A stretch of 64,000 bases of DNA from Bacteroidales bacterium 6E (GTDB taxonomy: Bacteria > Bacteroidota > Bacteroidia > Bacteroidales > Prolixibacteraceae). The position numbers and the translations under genes are program-made. How positions within the stretch are numbered: the first letter of the stretch is position 1; each line of letters begins with the position of its first letter. The stretch lies in assembly GCA_001270045.2 (NCBI GenBank), contig DF970672.1:29306-93305 (forward strand). The letters run 5' to 3'. This document shows, piece by piece, positions 57,596-64,000 of this stretch. Below the pieces are notes generated by a model. The model saw nothing but the letters and a program-made list of their open reading frames with translations, was not told where the DNA came from and ran no database searches.

Positions 57596-60016
57596 CTAAC
57601 TCAGTCTGACACTACCCATCATTCGGGTTGTCAAGGTGGCAAAAGCAACCACAGACACCGAGCTGACAGGCATAAGGATAGCTGCAATAACCGGAGACAT
57701 GGAGCCCATTAGTGCAATGCTAATCCCAATAAGATTGTATAAAAAGGATATGGCAAAACTAACATATACAATCCAAAGTGAAATTTTTGTGAATCCAATA
57801 AAACCGGCCATTTGACTAAAACGATGCGCTTCAAGTACCGCATCGCTTGCAGGTGAGAATTGATATGCCTTATTAGCTATGGTAAGAGCCACATCACTTT
57901 GCATTAAGGCACCTGCATCATTCAATCCATCTCCAGTCATCAGAACAATTTTTCCATTTTTGTGCAATTCTTCAATAACAGTTGCTTTGTCGGCTGGCTT
58001 TTGGTCAAAGTACATATGGTCTGTTTTAAAATAAGTGGCAAGGTGATCTCTTTCTGCATCATTATCGCCAGTTAACAAGTAGATATCAAATTGTTGCCTG
58101 AGTGATCCAAGTACCTTGCCAATCCCTTCGCGGTATTGGTTTGATATTTTGAAATGGCCAATTTCCTGTCCATTTATGGAGACATAAACTGTAGAACTTC
58201 TTTTTTGACCGTTGGTAATCCTGCCAGTAACATATTCTTCTGATCCGTATCTAATTTCCCGACCCTCAACCTTTCCAAATACACCGCGGCCATGAACCTC
58301 CACGAAATGTTCTGGCTCAGTGTAAGTGCAATTTTGAAAATAATTGGCCAGGGCCATACTTAATGGATGAGGTGATTGCCGAAACAGGGAGAACAAAGCA
58401 TCTCTTTCGTAATCATTTAGAGGATTACCTTCCCATATGATCTGATTTTCGTTGGGCCGGGTCAGCGTTCCTGTTTTGTCAAAAACCACCGTGTTTATAT
58501 GCGATAATTTTTCAATGACATCTGTATTCTTGATATAAAGCCCCTTACGGCCAAATATTCTCATGGTATTGCCCATAGTGAAGGGTATGGAGAGTGCGAG
58601 TGCACAAGGGCAAGCAATGATAAGTACTGAAGTGAACACAAAGATTGCTTTATGGGTATCACCTGAAAGAATCCAACCGACTAATCCACTTAACGCAATA
58701 ATTAAAACTGCCGGCGTAAAGTAATGACTAATCCGGTCGGTAAGATTCTTTAGGTTGTCTGTAGGTTTATGGTATGTTTTATCCTGGTTCCAAAGATGTG
58801 TGAGGTGGCTCTGGTTGACATCTTTTTCTACCTTAATCCTGATTATTCCACCCATTTGCCTTCCTCCTGCATACAGAAAATCACCGACCTTTTTTCGGGC
58901 CAGGGTTGACTCACCAGTTACGAAACTATAGTCAATTAAAGCCGGACCATCGATCAATTGCGAATCAGCGGGAATAAGCTCGTGATTGCGGATCATAAGA
59001 ATATCTCCTGGCTGAATATTTTCCAAAAGAATACTTTCTTCTTCAGGCTGTATCTTCTCCTCCCGGGTCTTATTGATTCGGGTTACGGCAATGGGGAAAT
59101 AGGATTTGTAATTTCTTTCAAAGGAGAGTGCTTCGTAAGACTTAGATTGATACCATTTACCAGCGAGCAGGAAAAAGATTAACCCTGCCAGACTATCTGA
59201 GTAACCGGCACCTGTACCGGAAAAGATTTCCCAGGCACTTACAAAAAAGAGTGTCAGGATACCGATTGCAATTGGAAGATCGATATTCGCAGACTTTTTC
59301 CTGAGGCTTTTTAGGGCTGAAAGAATGTAATCGTTACCGCTATAGGCAACGACAGGTATTGTAAGAATGAAGCTGAGTATGCTAAGTACATTGCTTAATT
59401 TATCCTCCATTGGCTTCCCATGGAAATAATGAGGGAGGCTGTATGTCATTACGTTCATGAAAACAAATCCTGCAACCCCAATCTTATAGAGTAACTTTTT
59501 ATAGGAATGTTTATCTTCCAATCGGTCAACCTGACTTTGTGATAAGTCGGGTATGTAATGTAAGGAAGACAATAGCTCAACCAGCTGCCTTAAAGAGATT
59601 TTACTTTGGTCAAAGGTGATTTCTGCTTCTTTCTTTACAAAGTTGACAACGGAAAATCTAACACCTTCGTGAAGTCTTGAAAGGTTTTCGAGCAGCCAGA
59701 TACATGAAGCACAGTGAATGACGGGTATGTAAAACCGGACTTTGGCTAGAGTGCCATCAGAAAATAGGATTAGTTTTCGTGCAACTTCATCATTTTCCAG
59801 GAAATCATATTTATTGCCAAATTCAGTAGTTTCAAGTTTGACTCCCGGAGATGCCTCCAGATTATAATAAGTGTAAAGTTTATTTTCATGTAAGAGTTGA
59901 TATACGGTCTTGCAACCATTACAGCAAAATCGGGCGTTGCCCCAGATAACCGGATTACTGCCACAATTTGCACCGCAATGCACACAATTATTGTTTTCGA
60001 GTGATTGTTTCCCCAT
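57596..60016 (-). CDS. ccoI: CcoI/FixI-type copper-transporting P-type ATPase
   Basis: A P1B-type ATPase that moves copper out of the cytoplasm for assembly of cbb3 oxidase. The 806-residue protein begins with a Cys-rich domain (C11, C14, C18, C31, C32, C35) typical of CcoI/FixI. A heavy-metal-associated domain with CASC (C102, C105) follows. The membrane part includes the ACPCALALS metal site. The P domain has FDKTGTLT, and GDGLNDAGALMQSDV is near the C-terminus. It is the last gene of the cco unit and follows the SafE-like gene by 88 bp. CcoS, often encoded next to it, is not seen here. Confidence 0.95.
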   Translation of the reverse strand: MGKQSLENNNCVHCGANCGSNPVIWGNARFCCNGCKTVYQLLHENKLYTYYNLEASPGVKLETTEFGNKYDFLENDEVARKLILFSDGTLAKVRFYIPVIHCASCIWLLENLSRLHEGVRFSVVNFVKKEAEITFDQSKISLRQLVELLSSLHYIPDLSQSQVDRLEDKHSYKKLLYKIGVAGFVFMNVMTYSLPHYFHGKPMEDKLSNVLSILSFILTIPVVAYSGNDYILSALKSLRKKSANIDLPIAIGILTLFFVSAWEIFSGTGAGYSDSLAGLIFFLLAGKWYQSKSYEALSFERNYKSYFPIAVTRINKTREEKIQPEEESILLENIQPGDILMIRNHELIPADSQLIDGPALIDYSFVTGESTLARKKVGDFLYAGGRQMGGIIRIKVEKDVNQSHLTHLWNQDKTYHKPTDNLKNLTDRISHYFTPAVLIIALSGLVGWILSGDTHKAIFVFTSVLIIACPCALALSIPFTMGNTMRIFGRKGLYIKNTDVIEKLSHINTVVFDKTGTLTRPNENQIIWEGNPLNDYERDALFSLFRQSPHPLSMALANYFQNCTYTEPEHFVEVHGRGVFGKVEGREIRYGSEEYVTGRITNGQKRSSTVYVSINGQEIGHFKISNQYREGIGKVLGSLRQQFDIYLLTGDNDAERDHLATYFKTDHMYFDQKPADKATVIEELHKNGKIVLMTGDGLNDAGALMQSDVALTIANKAYQFSPASDAVLEAHRFSQMAGFIGFTKISLWIVYVSFAISFLYNLIGISIALMGSMSPVIAAILMPVSSVSVVAFATLTTRMMGSVRLS

Positions 60017-60104
60017 TTCGGTTATTTTTCAGGCGACTTTCCAATTTCCCTTAAAAATGGATTCATTTAAACCTTAATTAAAGGATTCTCAAATGAATTA
60101 TAAA

Positions 60105-60887
60105 TCATTCATTACTATTATGACAAATGCATCCATTTATTAGGTAATCCGAAGAATTTATATGGCTGATCTTGTTTTTGTCCTGCAGACTTTTTTCAAA
60201 TTTTTTCTCAATTTTATCTTTAGCTGGACTAAGGAATGGAATGTTCAGATTCAGTCCTCTGAGAATAAAAAAGATACCTACCAACACCACCAGAAATGGA
60301 ATAAGGTTATTGATTTTTTGCCTTATGGTGGCACTTACAACATTTCCCGCCACTCCAATAAGTAGTAACATTGGAATTGTCCCTAAACCAAAAAGTACCA
60401 TATACCATATACCTGTTGCCACTCCGGCTGTTGCAATGGCACCCGCCAATGCGATGTATACCAATCCACAGGGTAGAAGTCCATTCAATAGCCCGATGAA
60501 AAACAGGCTCTGGAACGTACGGGCCGTAAAAAGTGTTGATATACTTTTTTTTAGCTTCGCGACTAACTTAAATGAGCTTTTATTTAAATCATACTGATTG
60601 CGAAACAGATTGGGGAAAAGGACCGATACAACCATTAGCAAACCCATGATTACAGAGATAATTTGCTGGAAGCCTAACAGGTGAAGACCTTGTCCAAGCA
60701 GTCCAAAAATAGCACCCATCAAACCATAGGTTACAGTTCTTCCAAGGTTATAAAGAAGACCACCAAAGATTTTCTGTTGCAGATTGTTCCCATGGAGTGG
60801 GAGAGCCAGAACAATAGGGCCACACATGCCAACACAGTGAAAGCTGCCCATAAGTCCAAGTGCCAATGCTGATAGAAGTATTTCCAT
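60105..60887 (-). CDS. Sulfite exporter TauE/SafE-like (UreH-like) membrane protein of the cbb3 cluster
   Basis: A 260-residue polytopic protein with six membrane segments. The first shows GSFHCVGMCGP (14-24) with H17, C18 and C22, which could bind copper. A second pseudo-repeat has GLLNGLLPCGLVY. The C-terminal tail is Cys/His-bearing (NGCICHNSNE). This subfamily is regularly found beside ccoGHP in Bacteroidota and may help copper or cytochrome c delivery during oxidase assembly, although the family name mentions sulfite export. It is between ccoH (9 bp away) and ccoI. Confidence 0.88.
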   Translation of the reverse strand: MEILLSALALGLMGSFHCVGMCGPIVLALPLHGNNLQQKIFGGLLYNLGRTVTYGLMGAIFGLLGQGLHLLGFQQIISVIMGLLMVVSVLFPNLFRNQYDLNKSSFKLVAKLKKSISTLFTARTFQSLFFIGLLNGLLPCGLVYIALAGAIATAGVATGIWYMVLFGLGTIPMLLLIGVAGNVVSATIRQKINNLIPFLVVLVGIFFILRGLNLNIPFLSPAKDKIEKKFEKSLQDKNKISHINSSDYLINGCICHNSNE

Positions 60888-60896
60888 TCGATTTTT

Positions 60897-61349
60897 TTAT
60901 TTGACTATGATGGTTTTGTCAATCTCATAGTCAAGGTTTTTGTAAGTCCAGGTTATTTTTGCGATATATCTCCCCTTTATCAGGTCATTTTTAGGGGTTT
61001 TAAACTTGTTGCTGATCAATAAGACAGGATATGTCACATCCCGATGATGGTCAGATGGCCTGAAAAAAAGAATGGTTACATTTTGAAGTACTGGAATCAA
61101 TTCTTCAGCAAAGCTGAATTCAATTTCTGTTCCGGTGTCAGTCCATTCAATCATTCTTTCATATGGGGCTGAACGACTGGTTATTTCCATCTGCCTTGAA
61201 TGATCCACACCTTTTTCATAATAATCTTTGTGGACCAAGTTCGCCTCCTGGCGGTGGGCAAAAATGACGAAAGTGACCATCACGATTATAAATAGTGACA
61301 TGAAAATAAATATGCCGGTCCCGAAGTTAAATTTCTTGATGAATTTCAT
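60897..61349 (-). CDS. ccoH: FixH/CcoH family cbb3 oxidase assembly protein
   Basis: A 150-residue inner-membrane protein with one N-terminal membrane helix (about 9-31) and a periplasmic beta-rich domain (VLQNVTILFFRPSDHHRD, GRYIAKITWTYKNLDYE). CcoH/FixH is needed for stable assembly of the cbb3 oxidase. The motif LVHKDYYEKGVDHSRQM after the helix is conserved in the family. It lies between ccoG and the SafE-like gene on the same strand. The gap of about 150 bp from ccoG is larger than the others in this unit. Confidence 0.92.
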   Translation of the reverse strand: MKFIKKFNFGTGIFIFMSLFIIVMVTFVIFAHRQEANLVHKDYYEKGVDHSRQMEITSRSAPYERMIEWTDTGTEIEFSFAEELIPVLQNVTILFFRPSDHHRDVTYPVLLISNKFKTPKNDLIKGRYIAKITWTYKNLDYEIDKTIIVK

Positions 61350-61500
61350 TCTGTTAATTTATAAAAGATCAATCAATAAATGCTGTGCACGTGTATGGAT
61401 GTATTTTGGTTTAATGGTTGAATTTAATTTAATCATTTGCGCCTTTGTTTCGGTGTGAATAAATTGACTGGCCTCAATCTATCTTTGCCCTTTGATTTGT

Positions 61501-62865
61501 TTATCTGTAGATAAAAGTTGCCTTATAGGTCTCAAGCAACTTTTCTCCCTCAAATATACCGAATTCAACCTTCGTGTTTTCACTTATAATTTGATCGGCC
61601 GGTATGTAAAGTATGAAGGTTGACTGAAAAAGATCATGGTCGTTCAAAGTAATTTCCTTGCCTGCAATTTCTATCCTGCCATTATGTGATAGGATTTTAA
61701 TTTCCAGATCATGTTTGTCATGCGTTTTATTGACTATCTTGATATTGTATAAATTGGATATTGTTCCATCAGAATTTTCCTGAAATAGCAAACCAGGGGT
61801 TCTCAGTATATTGGTTTCAATGGATGGACGAGTAAAAATGGTGTACACGAAAAATCCCAGTAATATTAATAGGACTGCTGAATATGCAATATTTCTGGCA
61901 TTCCAGATTGCCTCATGATTTTCTTCTATCCCAATTGCGGAAGAGTATCTTATAAGGCCTGGTATTCGACCAGTTCGTTTCATGACTTCGTTACATTCAT
62001 CAATGCAAGCAGTGCAGTGAATACATTCGAATTGCGTTCCGTTCCGAATGTCTATACCGGTAGGGCATACCGCAAGGCATCTGCGACAGTCAATGCAGTC
62101 GCCGCTGGAATTGGCTCCCCTAGGTTCACCACGCTTATAATCGTAACTGACCACAATTGAGTTTTGATCAAGCAATACTCCCTGCATCCTGCCGTAAGGA
62201 CAGACCATTGTGCAGATTTGTTCCCTGAACCAGGAATATATCCAGTAAAACAATCCAGAGATTGCAAGCATCACGACAAACCCTGTCTTGTGTTCTGAAA
62301 TCGGTTCCTTAATAAGGTTTATCCACTTGTCGCTACCAATGAACCACATTAAAAAGATATTGGTCATCATGATTGCAATAGCTAGAAAAATCGTGTGCTT
62401 AGTTAGCTTCTTCCAGGTTTTTTCAAGATTCCACCGGCTGGCATCCAGTCTTTTACGGCTTTTTAAGTCGCCTTCTATCCAAAATTCGATCCTTCGAAAG
62501 ACCATCTCCATGAAAATAGTCTGGGGACATGCCCAACCACACCAAACCCTACCGAATGTGACTGTAAAAAGAATGATAAACAAAATAAAAGTGAGCATTA
62601 GCAGAGAAAGGATAAAGGTATCCTGTGCCCAAAAGATGGCTCCAAAAATGATGAATCTGCGGTCGGGTATATCTAAAAGGATTAAGGGATAGCCATTAAT
62701 CCTGATAAATGGAACAACCACCAGAAAAAGCAGTAGCCCCCAGCCGAAAAAAGTTCTTAAGGTATTCCAATTGCCATGTGGTTGCTTGGCATATACCCAT
62801 TTTCGTCTACCTTCTTCATCGATATTTGTTGGCCTATCCCTGAAAGTGAATTTTTCAATCAGCAT
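61501..62865 (-). CDS. ccoG: CcoG/FixG/RdxA cytochrome c oxidase accessory protein
   Basis: A 454-residue membrane iron-sulfur protein, probably reducing copper for cbb3 oxidase assembly. About five hydrophobic segments are present. The motifs GWACPQTIFMEMVFRRIE and MVCPYGRMQG contain conserved Cys-Pro pairs. A two-cluster ferredoxin part shows CIDCRRCLAVCP and CIHCTACIDECN, both CX2CX2CX3C(P/N). A periplasmic immunoglobulin-like end (about 370-454) closes the protein, as in other CcoG. It starts 51 bp after the ccoP stop. Confidence 0.96.
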   Translation of the reverse strand: MLIEKFTFRDRPTNIDEEGRRKWVYAKQPHGNWNTLRTFFGWGLLLFLVVVPFIRINGYPLILLDIPDRRFIIFGAIFWAQDTFILSLLMLTFILFIILFTVTFGRVWCGWACPQTIFMEMVFRRIEFWIEGDLKSRKRLDASRWNLEKTWKKLTKHTIFLAIAIMMTNIFLMWFIGSDKWINLIKEPISEHKTGFVVMLAISGLFYWIYSWFREQICTMVCPYGRMQGVLLDQNSIVVSYDYKRGEPRGANSSGDCIDCRRCLAVCPTGIDIRNGTQFECIHCTACIDECNEVMKRTGRIPGLIRYSSAIGIEENHEAIWNARNIAYSAVLLILLGFFVYTIFTRPSIETNILRTPGLLFQENSDGTISNLYNIKIVNKTHDKHDLEIKILSHNGRIEIAGKEITLNDHDLFQSTFILYIPADQIISENTKVEFGIFEGEKLLETYKATFIYR

Positions 62866-62916
62866 GAGATTTAATTTTATCAGAAAGATGGCTTCAAAGC
62901 CATTTTAGCGCAATGA

Positions 62917-63513
62917 TCAAGGGCATTTTTCGCCTTGTGGCTCTTTTGGTGAAGCTGGAGAATTGCCTTTCATGGTAACCAAAACATAGCTGGCGACCTT
63001 CTGGATTTTCTCGTCGCTTAGCTGGGCTTTGAATGGTGTCATTCCTTTGAGCGGTTCTCCGTTTTTAATGATGTTGAAAACATCGGTAAAAGAGCATCCA
63101 TGTATCCAGAATTCATCAATGAGATTGGGGCCGATGGCGTTTCCTTCGCCCTCGGTTCCGTGGCATGCCGCACAGTTCATTTCGGCATAAATTGCCTTGC
63201 CCTCAGCAAGTGAAGCTTCATCTGACAATAAATCGACTGGTGTAGATGGTTGTTTAGATTGCTGATTCATTCGTGCTGCCTCAATGGCTCGATCGTATTC
63301 CTGGTGCTGGTCAGCTCCAATCCCAATCCAGAAGTAGTAAGCAGCGTATAGTATGGAAATTCCGATGGTCAGGTAAAAAATGAACATGATCCATTGTGGC
63401 GGTGGATTATCTAATTCCTGAATGCCATCGTAGTTATGTTCTTCCATGGCATGTTCCCTGTGATCACTGAATTCGTATCCGCTTTCAATGTGGTTGTCTT
63501 TTTCGGAAGTCAT
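62917..63513 (-). CDS. ccoP: CcoP-like cbb3 oxidase subunit III with a single heme c site
   Basis: A 198-residue membrane-anchored cytochrome c subunit that passes electrons to the cbb3 catalytic subunit. The N-terminal CcoP signature DGIQELDNPPPQWIM precedes one membrane helix (about 42-64). A single cytochrome c domain follows with the heme site CAACH and the axial Met in PLKGMTPFK. Classical CcoP has two heme c domains; this one has only one, a shorter form seen in Bacteroidota. The gene should be preceded by ccoN/ccoO; instead a transposase gene lies 55 bp upstream. Confidence 0.93.
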   Translation of the reverse strand: MTSEKDNHIESGYEFSDHREHAMEEHNYDGIQELDNPPPQWIMFIFYLTIGISILYAAYYFWIGIGADQHQEYDRAIEAARMNQQSKQPSTPVDLLSDEASLAEGKAIYAEMNCAACHGTEGEGNAIGPNLIDEFWIHGCSFTDVFNIIKNGEPLKGMTPFKAQLSDEKIQKVASYVLVTMKGNSPASPKEPQGEKCP

Positions 63514-63542
63514 GGTGTGAATTTATTTTGTTGTTTTTCATC

Positions 63543-64000
63543 ACTAGTGTCCAATAAATTTTTTTCAACTAATATTTAAAGGCAAATTCAAGTTGAGCGG
63601 GTTTTTCACATATATCATCAATGGTCTCAGGGGTCAGAAAAAGATCTCTGATGGGCGTCTTGTCTGTCAGTACTCTGCTAATGACACGAAGTACATTGAA
63701 TGTAGTCCTGCCCAACTGACAGTCATGTTCGATGATAGCCACGAGACAGTATGTGATAACCGCAATGTAAATTTGTATTCTCACAGCGTTTTCCGTATTA
63801 CCCCAGAAAGATGTGATGCGGAGATGCTGCTTTATCCACCGAAAAAAGAGTTCCACCTGCCAGCGCTGCTTATACAACATAGCGATGTCTTTCGCCTTGA
63901 TGCTGATGTTGTTGGTCAGGAACGTGAACGTTCTTTTAAGGTCGGGAGCATAGTAAACGATCCTCCTCATTACGCAGGAATATTTCTTCCGGGTCTGGTA
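63543..64000 (-). mobile_element. IS4-type insertion sequence, partial, cut by the window edge
   Basis: The element is recognised by its transposase gene. Its 3' side probably ends near ACTAGTGTCCAATAAA (from 63543), which looks like a terminal repeat, 30 bp before the ccoP start codon. The other end and any target duplication lie outside the window, so the boundary is an estimate. Confidence 0.6.
63569..64000 (-). CDS. IS4-family (DDE) transposase, 5' end outside the window
   Basis: The last 143 codons of an IS4-type DDE transposase are present, and the frame stays open to the window edge, so the true start is beyond it. The visible YKQRWQVELFFRWIKQHLRI gives the YREK-like signature with the catalytic Glu (ELFFRWIK), followed by a helical C-terminal region with AVRIQIYIAVITYCLVA. 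No stop or frameshift is seen in the part shown, so the element may still be active. It lies just upstream of ccoP, in the same orientation. Confidence 0.88.
   Translation of the reverse strand, partial: YQTRKKYSCVMRRIVYYAPDLKRTFTFLTNNISIKAKDIAMLYKQRWQVELFFRWIKQHLRITSFWGNTENAVRIQIYIAVITYCLVAIIEHDCQLGRTTFNVLRVISRVLTDKTPIRDLFLTPETIDDICEKPAQLEFAFKY

Noticed and set aside
60162..60597. Plus-strand frames of 67 and 141 codons opposite the SafE-like gene
   Set aside because: The minus-strand membrane protein is clear; the opposite frames are shadows.
1..64000. CRISPR arrays, tRNA, rRNA and replication origin
   Set aside because: No regular repeat-spacer pattern, cloverleaf-like sequence or rRNA segment was seen by eye. 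A tRNA search program should confirm this.

Overview
The window comes from a member of the Bacteroidota, most likely a Marinilabiliales/Bacteroidales-like facultative anaerobe (inference). The evidence is a type IX secretion sorting domain, a CarboxypepD_reg-type TonB receptor, repeated TAnnTTTG (-7) promoter boxes, few Shine-Dalgarno sites, and the order NUDIX/pyrE/SRPBCC/birA/rsfS/ftsH/LUD/cdsA/psd/pssA, which I recall as typical of the phylum. No tRNA, rRNA, CRISPR array or replication origin was seen.

Layout. 1-1.6 kb: the end of a peroxiredoxin gene, a small tandem repeat, and a DEAD-box helicase. 1.9-10.8 kb: an [FeFe]-hydrogenase maturation region with hydF, hydG, hydE, the TM1266-type regulator and an AmrS-like radical SAM gene. 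A two-component system sits inside it and a Gate-domain membrane protein overlaps the end of hydE. No hydrogenase structural gene is present. 11-13.4 kb: a TonB receptor. 13.5-25.5 kb: mostly housekeeping genes (thioredoxin-like, pirin, methyltransferase, cutC, miaA, acyl-ACP thioesterase, map, an orphan GroES-like protein, an aminotransferase, a PIF1-HRDC-HTH helicase). One secreted protein here carries an exact 26-residue repeat. 25.5-37.2 kb: the conserved phospholipid/FtsH/pyrE block, htpX, and coaD.

37.4-57.6 kb is the accessory region. It is a cell-surface or envelope locus with multi-spanning GT-C-like membrane proteins, two GT2 glycosyltransferases, an MBOAT/AlgJ-like O-acetylation pair, a secreted phosphoesterase and a T9SS-exported repeat protein. 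Its centre is a tight operon of a CotH-kinase/beta-helix lipoprotein, a DUF4956 membrane protein, a VTC-type polyphosphate polymerase domain protein and a GT-C-like protein. Three proteins of the locus share a visibly related jelly-roll-like domain. This is my best candidate for a poorly described system: a membrane machine that may link polyphosphate or phosphoryl transfer to surface glycan or protein modification.

57.6-63.5 kb: assembly and subunit genes for cbb3 cytochrome oxidase (ccoI, a SafE-like gene, ccoH, ccoG, ccoP). An IS4-type transposase gene, cut by the window edge, lies just upstream of ccoP where ccoN/ccoO would be expected. Together the cbb3 and Hyd genes suggest micro-oxic respiration combined with fermentative or anaerobic H2 metabolism.
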